A stretch of 64,000 nucleotides of DNA from Gillisia sp. Hel_I_86 (GCF_007827275.1 NZ_VISE01000001.1:3100001-3164000), one strand, 5' to 3'. Counted from the first letter of the stretch, positions 1 through 8,745 are shown. Made by a program: numbers and translations. The notes: a model not told the origin generated them from the sequence alone.

Positions 1-88
1 ACATTTCCCCCAAAGATGCATTTTTGCCCCCAACCATAGCTACATCCTTAATACCAATCTCATCAAATTTTTTAATTTGTGCCTTCAT
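1..88 (-). CDS. ppsA: Phosphoenolpyruvate synthase, N-terminal 29 residues (runs off left edge)
   Basis: Reading leftward from an ATG at 88-86, the frame stays open to the window edge. It contains the stretch KKFDEIGIKDVAMVGGKNAS followed by LGEM, the hallmark start of PEP synthase (pyruvate, water dikinase), where VGGKNASLGEM begins the ATP-binding PPDK N-terminal domain. The enzyme makes PEP from pyruvate and ATP in gluconeogenesis and is cytosolic. Only the first 29 residues are visible, so integrity cannot be judged. It is divergent from the dodecin remnant at 254, and the Fnr-like palindrome at 182-193 lies between them. The call rests on this short but very characteristic motif. Confidence 0.8.
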   Translation of the reverse strand, partial: MKAQIKKFDEIGIKDVAMVGGKNASLGEM

Positions 89-181
89 CTTTTTGGATCT
101 TTCAGTTTATATAGTTCCAAAAGTACTTCTAGTACAAGAGGTTTGAAATGATGCCTGTCAGTACCTTATTATTTTACTGTC

Positions 182-193
182 TGACCGGGGTCA
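182..193. promoter_or_regulatory. Crp/Fnr-type palindrome TGACCGGGGTCA
   Basis: TGACC-GG-GGTCA is a perfect palindrome with the TGA-N6-TCA geometry of Crp/Fnr-family operators. It lies between the divergent ppsA (start 88) and the dodecin remnant (start 254). Near-identical sites occur at 2204-2215 and, degenerate, at 4794-4807. Assignment to a Crp/Fnr-type regulator is inference; no such regulator gene is in the window. Confidence 0.5.
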
Positions 194-253
194 TTTTGTG
201 TTGTTTGTACTGACTATATTTTTACTTCATGTTGATAATGAAAACAAGAAGTT

Positions 254-322
254 ATGCCTGTTTTAAAAGTGATTGAAATATTAGGGAGCTCCAAAACTAA
301 TTTTGAAGATGCAATTAAGAAT
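254..322 (+). pseudogene. Dodecin N-terminal remnant fused to unrelated DNA
   Basis: The ATG at 254 begins MPVLKVIEILGSSKTNFEDA followed by IKN, which matches the first beta-strand and helix of dodecins (typical form: V-KVIEILA-S--SWEDA). Dodecins are small flavin-binding dodecamers of about 65-70 residues. After residue 23 the dodecin sequence stops. The frame stays open to 589, but the remaining translation is the antisense of a decayed ATPase alpha gene. The gene is therefore cut by a junction near 322 and should not be functional. The 111-residue open frame is chimeric and should not be read as a real protein. Confidence 0.7.
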
Positions 323-323
323 A

Positions 324-636
324 GGTTTCTGCCACGGTTATTTTATGGCGGGGAATACAATCAAAAAGGCCATTTATTAGCGCAAGCGGGACAAGCAGTT
401 GTTCTGGTACAGAAACAGGTTGTATTTGGGACTGTTAAAAAATTGCTCATATTCTTTTTCCACGCTCAATTGTTTTTCGAGGTTTTCTTAGCTAGGTGGA
501 TGCCAAGGCGAGCAAATGTTTCTAGTTCTTCAAATTGGGCACAGTCAGGTTTTAAATTTCCAGCTATTTTTCGGTATGTCTTTAATTGAGCTTTACCCCC
601 TGCTCGAGATACAGATTTTTCAATATCCACTTTACT
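324..636 (-). pseudogene. Remnant of ATP synthase alpha subunit (N-type ATPase-like), 3' part
   Basis: On the minus strand the translation runs [20 protein letters not shown], then an acidic [12 protein letters not shown] segment. This matches the conserved SVSRVGG-AQ and QFRELEAFA-FG region of F-type ATPase alpha subunits. The KAQL-YR variant resembles the N-ATPase (Na+-translocating) alpha subunit. Further downstream, [17 protein letters not shown] and, in another frame, VPEQLLVPLALINGLFD continue the alignment across stops and frame changes. Only a C-terminal segment survives, and it ends at the dodecin junction near 322. It is non-functional. N-type rather than ordinary F-type is an inference from a few residues. 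Confidence 0.6.
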
Positions 637-916
637 GTCCTCATGTGGGCATTTAATCCCTCATTGGGGGCTTAATTTCCTGAGGCTTGCATCGATTTTT
701 TTAAAAGTAGTTTCTCTCGAGAATTATCGGGACATACCTCATGGGCCTGCGGCTCCGAGGCTCTTGATTTTCGACTTATCATATTTTATCATTTTTTCAT
801 CAAATCCTGGATCCTCAAGAGGGCCCAAACACCAGAAACTAATTTTTACCGTGGTTTAAAATAAGTTCTGGTGCTTTATCCTCTAAGGCTTGCCGAACGG
901 TTACCAATGTTGACAT
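637..916 (-). pseudogene. Short remnant directly downstream of adh, possibly CBS-domain protein start
   Basis: An ATG at 916, four bases past the adh stop codon, opens a 25-codon frame (MSTLVTVRQALEDKAPELIL...) ending at 839. The beginning resembles the start of stand-alone CBS-domain proteins (TVRQ-L--KG-), but the match is short. From 838 to 637 the same strand shows short open pieces in other frames (for example DPGFDEKMIKYDKSK) broken by stops, and nothing I recognise. I read the stretch as a decayed co-transcribed gene; the CBS identity is a guess. Confidence 0.3.
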
Positions 917-919
917 TAG

Positions 920-1960
920 TTATTCATTGTTAATAATGATTTTTAAAGCTTTTTCTTCTGCACCATTTAAAAACACTTGATAAGCATGTTCCAGATCACT
1001 AAGTGGGAAATGATGGGTGATCATTTTTTTCAAATCCAAACTATTGGTAGAAGTGGCTTTTAAAAGCATAGGAGTTGTATTTGTGTTTACAAGTCCGGTG
1101 GTAATGGTAAGGTTTTTAATCCATAACTTTTGAATTTCAAAATCTACCTTTTTGCCATGTACTCCTACGTTTGCAAGGTGCCCACCTGGTTTCACAATAT
1201 TTTGGCAAATATTCCAAGTCTCAGGAATTCCAACCGCCTCAATTGCAACATCCACACCCTCTGCGCCAACAATCTTTTTAACGGCTTCTTCTGCATTGGT
1301 TGTTCCAGAATTAATGGTATGCGTAGCTCCTAATTCTTTTGCCAACTGCAATCTATTCTCATCCATATCGATCATGATTATTTTGGAAGGCGAATAGAAT
1401 TGAGCTGTTAAAAGTACAGACATTCCAACGGGACCGGCTCCAATGATGGCAATTTCGTCTCCGGGTTTAACATTTCCGTACTGGACACCAATTTCATGAC
1501 CTGTTGGTAGAATATCACTTAACAAAACAGCTATTTCATCATCGATGTTCTCGGGAATTCTATGTAAACTATTATCTGCATAGGGAATCCTAACATATTC
1601 TGCTTGGACTCCATCTATCATATATCCTAAAATCCACCCCCCATTTTTACAATGTGAATACATTTGTTTCTTGCAATATTCACAAGAACCGCAGGAAGTA
1701 ATACATGAAATCAAAACTTTGTCTCCTTTTTTAAATTGAGAGACACTATCTCCAACTTCTTCAATAATTCCAACCCCTTCATGTCCAAGAATACGTCCAC
1801 TTTCAATTTCTGGGTTTTTTCCTTTGTAGATGCCTAGGTCGGTACCACAAATAGTTGTTTTTAAAACTTTTACAATTACATCTGTTTGTTTAATAATTGT
1901 TGGTTTTGGTCTTTCTTCTAAAGCGATTTTATGTTCGCCATAATAAACTAATGCTTTCAT
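920..1960 (-). CDS. Zinc-dependent alcohol dehydrogenase (MDR family)
   Basis: The 346-residue protein has the full medium-chain dehydrogenase layout. The N-terminal GroES-like domain has catalytic zinc ligands C38 and H60-E61 (CGTD, GHEGVG) and four structural-zinc cysteines C90, C93, C96 and C104. A Rossmann NAD(P)-binding domain follows with GAGPVG near residue 173. The family oxidises or reduces alcohols and aldehydes/ketones with NAD(P) in the cytosol; overall composition is closest to the secondary-alcohol/sorbitol-type branch, but the substrate is not decided. Length is normal. A small ORF (2017-2163) lies upstream on the same strand and a Fnr-like palindrome at 2204-2215 precedes both, suggesting induction when oxygen is limiting. 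With pta-ackA and ppsA it fits a fermentative overflow cluster. Confidence 0.9.
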   Translation of the reverse strand: MKALVYYGEHKIALEERPKPTIIKQTDVIVKVLKTTICGTDLGIYKGKNPEIESGRILGHEGVGIIEEVGDSVSQFKKGDKVLISCITSCGSCEYCKKQMYSHCKNGGWILGYMIDGVQAEYVRIPYADNSLHRIPENIDDEIAVLLSDILPTGHEIGVQYGNVKPGDEIAIIGAGPVGMSVLLTAQFYSPSKIIMIDMDENRLQLAKELGATHTINSGTTNAEEAVKKIVGAEGVDVAIEAVGIPETWNICQNIVKPGGHLANVGVHGKKVDFEIQKLWIKNLTITTGLVNTNTTPMLLKATSTNSLDLKKMITHHFPLSDLEHAYQVFLNGAEEKALKIIINNE

Positions 1961-2016
1961 TTTTTTAATAATTTTTATAGTTAATAATTCATCTTAATTT
2001 ATTAATATTCAGTTAT

Positions 2017-2163
2017 TTATAAGTGTTTTACGACATCGAACATACACTGCGGTTCTCCTTTTGTACTTGTATGTTTTATGGCTTCCACATGTTTCTGCAC
2101 TTCATTGAAACCACAACAACGGTATCTCTTCAGAAATACCCCGCTTTTACCTGTTCCATACAT
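2017..2163 (-). CDS. Small 48-aa ORF upstream of adh, unknown function
   Basis: ATG at 2163-2161 reads MYGTGKSGVFLKRYRCCGFN and continues to a TAA at 2019-2017, 48 residues in all. It contains a CC pair at about residues 16-17, one more Cys near 40, and a basic centre. It lies 56 bases upstream of adh on the same strand, and its start is about 40 bases downstream of the Fnr-like palindrome at 2204-2215, the spacing expected for an activator site. The frame is open a little further upstream without another ATG. I do not recognise the family. It could be a small real gene or the tail of a decayed one. Confidence 0.35.
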   Translation of the reverse strand: MYGTGKSGVFLKRYRCCGFNEVQKHVEAIKHTSTKGEPQCMFDVVKHL

Positions 2164-2203
2164 TTCTGCACGTAAATATATCAAGTAATGAAAATATTGT
2201 AAA

Positions 2204-2215
2204 TGACCCTGGTCA
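2204..2215. promoter_or_regulatory. Crp/Fnr-type palindrome TGACCCTGGTCA
   Basis: AAATGACCCTGGTCATTTT is an extended palindrome centred here, with TGA-N6-TCA spacing. It sits about 40 bp upstream of the small ORF (start 2163) and about 245 bp upstream of adh (1960), so it is a plausible activator site for that transcript. It shares both half-sites with 182-193. Confidence 0.5.
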
Positions 2216-2598
2216 TTTTACATGCTTACATACGTAATTATAGCTGAGTTTAAGATTTAAATCTTTCTCTTGGCATAAATTGAATTTGACCTTACTTAGA
2301 AATAGCCCAAAAAAATTATATGAACTGACTGTAAAAAAGACTTTAGGAAAGAGCAAATGGGGATGACCCATAATCCATATATATTACAACGATCATATTT
2401 GCCATTTTTCTTGTACAATTATTTTGAATCGAAAGTTTTATCCACAAAATCGGATCCTTGTAAAAACAGTTGATTTGTTATTGGACAGGATCAGAAAGGA
2501 TATTTTTTGTTGTATGTTGACGAATTTTTGGGGAAGATACTTTTAAATCAAATAGCATGGGGCATGCTAGGTACTAGCCAGTATATATAGTATGCCAA
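2216..2598. other. Intergenic, no gene recognised
   Basis: AT-rich DNA between the Fnr-like site and the end of the MgtC-like pseudogene. I see no convincing ORF and no repeat shared with the rest of the window. A short imperfect inverted repeat (GCATGGGGCATGC, 2557-2569) is present, with no strong terminator signature. Confidence 0.3.
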
Positions 2599-3815
2599 TT
2601 AAAATAACACTTCCAAAAGCATAGCCCACCATTTTGCCTGTTTTTTTTTAATAAATATCACTATACCAAGTTTAACCAACATATTGCTCATGGTAGCAGG
2701 TATGATAACCGATGCAGCAAGTTGCAGCTTTTCACCATCCAAGGAAAACTTTGCCAAACTAATGGTAATGGCATCGGTATCTGCCAAGCCTGCAATGAAT
2801 GCCGAATAGTACAAACCACGCTCTCCAAAAAATTGATTGCTATAGAAAACCGTAAAAAGAATAAGCAGATATATTGCACCAAACCCAATAGCATTTAGTA
2901 TGTTTAAGCGATTGCCAAGCTTAATATTGATATCGGGTTTATTATCATCCTTTCTAGTTAATGGTAAAGTGGCTATTATACAAGCCAAGGTTAATAATCC
3001 AAAGGGTATCGCTATATATTTTAAAATTTCATATAAGGGCAAGTCTGGGAACATAATTGCCGAGGCCACAATTATACCTGTGCTATATTTATTAGCCAAT
3101 TCTGGCGATTCCATGCTTTTTTGAGGCATAGTGCCACGCTACTGAAGTGATGGATATGAGTCCGCCAAGAATGGTTGTTATTGTAATGCCTTTTTTAGAA
3201 CCTTCAAATTTTACCAAAAAGTAGCCAATAAAATTTATAAGAGAACCCATGACGATGGTGGAACCTATTTCAAAAGAATTCAATAAACCATTTGGGCCAA
3301 AAGTTTTGTTTGGTAAAAAAAGAAGTATCAGCAATGCAATTATTGAGAATTTTATAAAGGCAAAGAGTTCTTCGGAAGTAATATTACTTATAACCGTATG
3401 AAATCTGGTTTTAAGGGAAAGTAAAGTTACTATAACAACAGCCGTAGCTACTGCCTCTCTATAGAATGCTGCGGCCACCATTACGCCCAATATAAAGATG
3501 GCTATTAATGCTAAATTGGTGGTGAGGCCTTGACCATATTCTTCATGTTTTTGTGAAAAATGGTACAGGGCCAAAAACAAAATAAAACAGCCCAAGCCAA
3601 TAATGACCAACCAAGTAGTAAATTGCGCTGTGAGGTTTCCCAAAGAAAACCCTGGAATGGTTACAATAGGGAAGGTGCGAATGCCTGCAAATCCTTTCTC
3701 TTTAAGTTTATCAAACTCTCGTTCTAAACCAATAATAAGCCCTACGCCTGTGCCAATTAAAAACACCAAGCATGTAGGAACCGATTAATGCAATGAGTTC
3801 TGGGTATGTTTGCAT
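2599..3815 (-). pseudogene. MgtC/DUF4010-family membrane protein, two frameshifts
   Basis: Three frames must be joined. ATG at 3815 gives MQTYPELIALIGSYML. A shift near 3767 leads into VFLIGTGVGLIIGLEREF, the MgtC-type N-terminal membrane segment. That frame runs to a stop at 3092 after GGLISITSVAW. A second shift at a six-T run (3117-3122) joins the last frame (STGIIVASAIMFPDLPLYEI...), which ends at 2599. The composite of about 400 residues has roughly a dozen hydrophobic segments, as expected for the MgtC/SapB plus DUF4010 inner-membrane family, whose transport role is uncertain. It lies 42 bases downstream of the 128-aa gene. Two shifts suggest decay, though the T-run shift could be a sequencing error. 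Confidence 0.7.
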
Positions 3816-3857
3816 TTGGTTTTAAAAATTTCCTTTGGTAAAAGCCAGAATGAGGTG

Positions 3858-4244
3858 CTACATGTACTTTTCAAGAAACCTAAAAAACTCCTTTTTAAGT
3901 TCGGCATAAATATGTCTTTGCGTTTCTATGTGATTTCTAAACTCAATATGTTGTTTTGCCAATTGTGTATCTAGGGCATCTGTAGCGGTTTTGCTTCTTC
4001 CAGCAATATATATATCATGTTTTTCAATGGTTTCTTCTAAATCTTCAATAACACCTCCATGAAGGATAAATTGATTTTGATAGTGCTCTAGTTGTGCTAG
4101 CACTTGCTTATCTTCCCAACGTGTTACTAGTTCACTTAACCTATTGTTAAAAGATTTCAACTCGTCTTTCCAAAAATCGAGTTCCCCTTTCCATTGTTGG
4201 TGTTCAAAATGCATATTGTCGTCGTATAAAACTTTTGTTTTCAT
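3858..4244 (-). CDS. Helical/coiled-coil cytosolic protein, unknown function
   Basis: The 128 residues are almost entirely helical and highly charged (Glu, Lys, His, Gln), with heptad-like stretches at about 15-60 and 70-125. There is no signal peptide, membrane segment or obvious catalytic motif. It may form a small helical bundle; several scattered histidines (H13, H15) are not arranged in a hemerythrin pattern that I can confirm. It is immediately upstream of the MgtC/DUF4010 pseudogene on the same strand and is the only intact gene of that pair. I do not recognise the family. Confidence 0.65.
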   Translation of the reverse strand: MKTKVLYDDNMHFEHQQWKGELDFWKDELKSFNNRLSELVTRWEDKQVLAQLEHYQNQFILHGGVIEDLEETIEKHDIYIAGRSKTATDALDTQLAKQHIEFRNHIETQRHIYAELKKEFFRFLEKYM

Positions 4245-4292
4245 TATAATGTGTCTTTAGCATTTATTTTATAAAGATTGTGTTTTGGTAGC

Positions 4293-4562
4293 TTAGTTAA
4301 AATGGTTTTTAAGTGGCTCTTTCTTGATATATATTTCTGCTTCTTCTTTATTTACGATCGCTATTTTCTCAATCCCGCATTGTGGCAACAACCCTTTTTT
4401 CTAAATAGGACCAACTTATTTCTTTAGTCGATGTAGAATTTAAAACGGTAAAAAAACAAATAGGACAACAATGAACAACATGTATAACCAAAATTATTTT
4501 GAAGGTGATTTGGGTTTTTTGTCCTTTGTTTTATTAGCAAATGGTTTGTTGCTGTTGTTCAT
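4293..4562 (-). pseudogene. FtsH-like protease N-terminal remnant
   Basis: ATG at 4562 reads MNNSNKPFANKTKDKKPKSP, then a stop, then a hydrophobic FWLYMLFIVVLFVF segment. Pieces in other frames follow (KEISWSYLEKRVV; EKIAIVNKEEAEIYIKKEPL). A basic N-terminus, one membrane helix and a small periplasmic domain with VNKE-VEVYIKK are the start of Bacteroidetes FtsH. Everything after this domain, including the AAA ATPase and zinc protease, is missing. It is a decayed 90-residue fragment with at least two frame changes. Confidence 0.6.
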
Positions 4563-4760
4563 TAGTTTTTCAATACTATAAATTGATTGAAAGCTTCCAT
4601 CGCCTCACAACCATATACCACGGCAGGCTCACCTCCCATCATCACAGCTACCTCCATGGTTTCCATAATTTCTTCTGAACGGGCTCTAACTTCATGAGGT
4701 CTTAAGATTTAAAAGCTTAGGCGCTATTGTGCTCATTTTAAAATAATCAAGATTATATAT
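4563..4760 (-). other. Unassigned minus-strand remnant
   Basis: Just upstream of the FtsH remnant the minus strand has a short open piece (RSEEIMETMEVAVMMGGEPA, then VVYGCEAMEAF, ending near 4579). An ATG near 4737 begins MSTIAPKLLNLKT in a different frame. The composition looks protein-coding, but I do not recognise the protein. It is probably another member of the run of broken genes between 3.8 and 5.2 kb. Confidence 0.25.
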
Positions 4761-4793
4761 TTTCAAAATTATTTGAAAGTAGCATCATTCAAA

Positions 4794-4807
4794 ATGATCC
4801 AAGTCAT
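4794..4807. promoter_or_regulatory. Degenerate Crp/Fnr-type site ATGATCCAAGTCAT
   Basis: It keeps the outer TGA-N6-TCA and flanking AT-rich symmetry of the sites at 182 and 2204, but the inner half-sites are TGATC/AGTCA. It lies about 70 bp upstream of the broken lipoprotein gene. Support is weaker than for the other two. Confidence 0.35.
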
Positions 4808-4859
4808 TTGCAATGGATTATCCATACATTTTCTTTATAGTATAAAATGATTTGTCAGG

Positions 4860-5234
4860 AAAAATATTAAGTTTCTTTAGTTACTATTAATATTTATTTT
4901 GATCATGGCAAGTTGTGGTCCCATAGTTGTAACCTCAAGACCAAACCATCCTCCACTACCATGGTTTTATCCCAATAGGGTAGAAGAGGTGCGTTATGTG
5001 TACTTCCCAGAACACTCCATCTATTATGATTTCGCTGAGCAATTATTTGTATTTGGAAAATGGTATTTGGGTGCGTGTTAAAGTGCTGCCACTCCAATTC
5101 CACCATATAAATTTAGACCGTAGCAAACATGTACGGGTTATAGAAATGATAATATACGGGACTACCATAATGAAAACAATACAAAAAGAGGTAGCTCCAA
5201 TATAAGCAGTGGCACTAGGAGTAGAAGGAATTAA
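4860..5234 (+). pseudogene. Small lipoprotein, frameshifted
   Basis: The frame before 4911 reads KNIKFL-stop-LLLIFILIMASCG, a lipoprotein signal (lipobox MASC) interrupted by a TAG and lacking a good ATG. The mature part GPIVVTSRPNHPP...YVYFPEHSIYYD continues to about 5030. Another frame then gives YLYLENGIWVRVKVLP, and a third ends GYRNDNIRDYHNEN...RSRRN at 5234. The three pieces together form a plausible lipoprotein of about 120 residues. Its end overlaps the ackA stop (5231) on the other strand. With one in-frame stop and two shifts it is a pseudogene. Its function is unknown. Confidence 0.6.
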
Positions 5235-6415
5235 TTTAGCAGCTCAAAGGATAGTTTTGCAATTTCCAGTTCCTCATTGGTGGGGATAACCAATATTTTA
5301 ACTTTGGAAGAAGGGGTATGGATTTCCCGCCACTCTTTGGATTTAACTTCGTTTTTAACTTCATCCAATTCAATTTCAAAGTAGTCCATATCTGTACATA
5401 CCAGTTTTCGAATCGTACTTGAATTCTCGCCAATTCCAGCAGTAAAAACAATGGCATCCAGACCGTTCATTGCGGCAACATAAGCACCAATATATTTTTT
5501 AATGCGATAAGCGTTCATTGCTAGGGCTAGGACGCAATTTCTATTACCTTTTTCAGCTTCAGCCTCGATCTCCCTTAAATCTGCGTGTCCAGTTAGTCCC
5601 AACATTCCACTTTTATTAGTGAGCAGGTTTTTGACCTCATCCAAACCATAGCCCAAATTATTGACCAAATGAAAAATGATGGCATGATCTATATCGCCAC
5701 TTCTGGTTCCCATTATTAATCCATTGGAAGGAGTGAACCCCAAACTGTGATCTATGCTTTTTCCATTCACAACCGCCGTCATACTACAGCCGTTGCCCAA
5801 ATGAACGCTTATTATTTTGGATGTTTTGAGTCCCAAATATTCAATCGCCTTTTCAGAAACATATTGGTGGCTCGTTCCATGGAAACCATATACCTGTATG
5901 CCCTGTTCTTGATAAAGATGGTTTGGAATTGCGTACTTTTTAGCCTTCTCTGGAATGGTTTGATGAAAAGCAGTATCAAAAACCGCAATTTGTTGTGCCG
6001 AAGGAAAAAATTCTTCAGCAACTAGGATACCTTCAAGATTACCAGGATTGTGCAATGGGGCCAAAGCAGCATATTCTTTAATTTTTTTCTTTACTTCAGC
6101 AGTTATTATAGTGGTATTTGAAAATGAATTTCCTCCATGTACCACGCGGTGACCAACTGCCTCGATTTCGCTGGTATCCTGAATTACTCCATTTTTCTCA
6201 TCCAGCAATAAATCCACAATTTTGTGCAGCCCTTGGCTGTGCGTCTTTATGTTATCTGTTTCCTGAAGGTGGGCAGTTTTTGTTTTATAATTTAGAATGG
6301 CATCTTTATGACCAATACGTTCTACCAATCCACTACAAAGCAATGTTTCGGAAGGCATTTGTATTAACTGAAATTTTATGGAGGAGCTCCCAGCGTTGAT
6401 TATCAATATATTCAT
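5231..6415 (-). CDS. ackA: Acetate kinase
   Basis: The 394 residues have the full acetate-kinase signature set: NAGSSSIKFQL at 7-17, GHRVVHGG near 87-94, the catalytic Asp in VFDTAFHQT, HGTSHQYV, HLGNGCS, GTRSGDID and GIGEN towards the C-terminus. The enzyme transfers phosphate between acetyl phosphate and ADP, yielding ATP and acetate in the cytosol. It starts 2 bases after the pta stop, so the two are certainly co-transcribed and probably translationally coupled. Length is normal and nothing is broken. Confidence 0.97.
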   Translation of the reverse strand: MNILIINAGSSSIKFQLIQMPSETLLCSGLVERIGHKDAILNYKTKTAHLQETDNIKTHSQGLHKIVDLLLDEKNGVIQDTSEIEAVGHRVVHGGNSFSNTTIITAEVKKKIKEYAALAPLHNPGNLEGILVAEEFFPSAQQIAVFDTAFHQTIPEKAKKYAIPNHLYQEQGIQVYGFHGTSHQYVSEKAIEYLGLKTSKIISVHLGNGCSMTAVVNGKSIDHSLGFTPSNGLIMGTRSGDIDHAIIFHLVNNLGYGLDEVKNLLTNKSGMLGLTGHADLREIEAEAEKGNRNCVLALAMNAYRIKKYIGAYVAAMNGLDAIVFTAGIGENSSTIRKLVCTDMDYFEIELDEVKNEVKSKEWREIHTPSSKVKILVIPTNEELEIAKLSFELLN

Positions 6416-6417
6416 GC

Positions 6418-8523
6418 TTATTTTTTATTTTGAACGTCTTGTGCCTGTATAGCCGTTACGATAACGGTATTAAAAATATCATTTATGGTACAGCCTCGGC
6501 TTAAATCGTTAACGGGTTTGTTCAAACCTTGAATAATGGGCCCAATGGCCAATGCTTTGGTTTCTCTTTGAACCGCTTTGTAAGTATTGTTTCCCGTGTT
6601 AAGGTCTGGAAAAATAAATACATTGGCTTGTCCTGCTACTTCAGAATTTGGAAGTTTTAGTTTACCCACTTTTATATCTACCGCCGCATCATATTGAATA
6701 GGGCCTTCAACTTTGAGATCTGGTCTTTTGTTTTTAACTATTTCTGTTGCTTTTCTCACCCTCTCCACATCTTCTCCAACCCCCGAAGTGCCAGAAGAAT
6801 AAGAGAGCATTGCTATTTTAGGTTCTATTCCAAAAGCCAAACTGGTAGCTGCAGATGAAATGGCAATTTCCGCTAATTGCTCTGATGTAGGATTCGGATT
6901 GATGGCACAATCCCCATATACTGAAACGCGATCCTCCAAAAGCATAAAAAACACTGAAGAAACGATGGAAGCTTCGGGTTTTGTTTTTATAAATTGAAGT
7001 GCTGGGAGAATAGTGTGCTGCGTAGTATGAATGGCTCCAGAAACCATCCCATCTGCATCTCCCATATACACCATCATCGATCCAAAATAGGAAACGTCTT
7101 CCATTAAATCTTTAGCCATGGCAAGGTTAACGTTTTTGTGTTTCCTAAGTTCATAAAGGGTTTTTGCATATACTTCAAAATGAACAGATTCAATGGGGCT
7201 AATAATATTAATACGGTTCAAATCCAAAGCAATATCGAGCAATACCATTTTTTCTTCTATCTGGTTTTTATCTCCAAGCAATGTGATTTTTACGGCATCC
7301 AAATCTATTAGCTGCTTGGTTGCCCTTAAAACACGTTCGTCCAATCCTTCGGGCAAAACAATGTGCTTTTTGTTATATTTTGCCCTTTTTAATAAGTTGT
7401 ACTGAAACATTCTGGGCGTAATCCCGTTGGATTTAAACCTTATGAGGCGTTCAACCAGCGCATCTACCTTAACATACCTTTCAAAGTCATTGATGGAGGT
7501 ATTTATTTTTTCTGTATTTTGAGCATAAATCTGCGATTTTATGTTCCCAATACAATTGGTAACTGAAAATGTTCCTCCTTTTACCGAAATAATTGGAACA
7601 ATTTCCGAAAGTCCTTCAATAAGTTTGATGATTGAATCTTCAGGTATCAATCCCCCCGTAAGTACAATCCCCGATATAGATGGGTAGTTGCCTGAAACAT
7701 GCGCTTGCAGAGCTCCCAAGATAATATCTGCCCTATCGCCAGGTGTAATTACCAGGCCATTTTCTTTTAAATGGATGAGATAGTTGCGCAGTTGCATAGC
7801 ACCTACACTAAAATTACCAGCTTGATTGTTGATATAAGTTTCGCCAAAAAGCACCTTGGCATCCAAGGTGTCCACAATTTCCTTGATGGAAGGATTTGCC
7901 AATATAGGATTTAACGGAATTGCACTTACAATTACTTCGGAAGGCAAGTATGTTTCCAGTTCAGAAACCACCAGATCTACGTTTTTTGGTTCAACTTTGT
8001 TGGCAATTACAGACAAAACTTCCACACCTTTCTCTTTAAAAGAATCAAAAGCCATTTGCAAGTTCCCTACAAGTTCTTCCAATGTTTTGCCAGTGCCTGT
8101 AGCCAGTATAATTGCGGGAACTCCTAAATTTTTCGCAATTAGTACATTTATGTCGAATTCTATAATAGACCCTTCGCCCGTAAAACTGGTGCCTTCTACC
8201 AGGACAAAATCAAAACGCTCTTCAATGGCTTTATACTTTTCAATTATCTTACTGATAATCTCATCGTCTTTGTTTTCATTTTTTTTTCGAATAACGTCGC
8301 TTCTTCTATAAGCATAAGCATCTTCAAACTTTATATCCAAATTAAAATAGGTGGAGACGGTGTTGATGTGGTTGTCTATTTTTCCTGGCTCGAAATCGTC
8401 AATAATGGGCCTAAAATAGCCTACCCTTGCTGCCTTTCCCAATAGCGATTGCATCAATCCCAGAGAGACAATAGACTTGCCACTGTTGGGTTCTGTCGTG
8501 GCAATATAGATGGCTTTGTTCAT
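6418..8523 (-). CDS. pta: Phosphate acetyltransferase (long form)
   Basis: This long form has three parts. An N-terminal BioD/CobQ-like P-loop region (TTEPNSGKS near the start) is followed by a central DRTGG domain (GDRADIILGALQAH) and the C-terminal PTA_PTB catalytic domain (VLPEGLDERVLRA, SYSSGTSGVGEDVERVRKAT). It converts acetyl-CoA and phosphate to acetyl phosphate for AckA. The frame is open from 8553, but the ATG at 8523 (MNKAIYIATTEPNSGKS) gives the usual start, so I chose it. It is the first gene of the pta-ackA operon. About 700 residues is normal for this form. Confidence 0.95.
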   Translation of the reverse strand: MNKAIYIATTEPNSGKSIVSLGLMQSLLGKAARVGYFRPIIDDFEPGKIDNHINTVSTYFNLDIKFEDAYAYRRSDVIRKKNENKDDEIISKIIEKYKAIEERFDFVLVEGTSFTGEGSIIEFDINVLIAKNLGVPAIILATGTGKTLEELVGNLQMAFDSFKEKGVEVLSVIANKVEPKNVDLVVSELETYLPSEVIVSAIPLNPILANPSIKEIVDTLDAKVLFGETYINNQAGNFSVGAMQLRNYLIHLKENGLVITPGDRADIILGALQAHVSGNYPSISGIVLTGGLIPEDSIIKLIEGLSEIVPIISVKGGTFSVTNCIGNIKSQIYAQNTEKINTSINDFERYVKVDALVERLIRFKSNGITPRMFQYNLLKRAKYNKKHIVLPEGLDERVLRATKQLIDLDAVKITLLGDKNQIEEKMVLLDIALDLNRINIISPIESVHFEVYAKTLYELRKHKNVNLAMAKDLMEDVSYFGSMMVYMGDADGMVSGAIHTTQHTILPALQFIKTKPEASIVSSVFFMLLEDRVSVYGDCAINPNPTSEQLAEIAISSAATSLAFGIEPKIAMLSYSSGTSGVGEDVERVRKATEIVKNKRPDLKVEGPIQYDAAVDIKVGKLKLPNSEVAGQANVFIFPDLNTGNNTYKAVQRETKALAIGPIIQGLNKPVNDLSRGCTINDIFNTVIVTAIQAQDVQNKK

Positions 8524-8745
8524 TTCTAATGTTTTATCAAAAGTAAGAAACATTTTATACTCAATTTGCGTAATCTTGCATTAATAAAAGGGGTTTTTCT
8601 TCCAACAATTTTTTCAAATTCTTCTTCTAAATATTGTCTTTCGTTAGAAGGTTTCCTTAGAGCTTATAATGGATTTACTGTTGCTGTTTTGCTTTCATTT
8701 TTATGTAAAGCTAATGTATAGGGCAGATAGTCATGTGTTTTTTAT

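Noticed and set aside
1130-1397. Plus-strand ORFs of 67 and 81 codons
   Set aside because: They are antisense to the intact adh gene and show no protein-like pattern.
4903-5205. Separate ORFs around the small lipoprotein
   Set aside because: They are pieces of the same broken lipoprotein in shifted frames, or its antisense.
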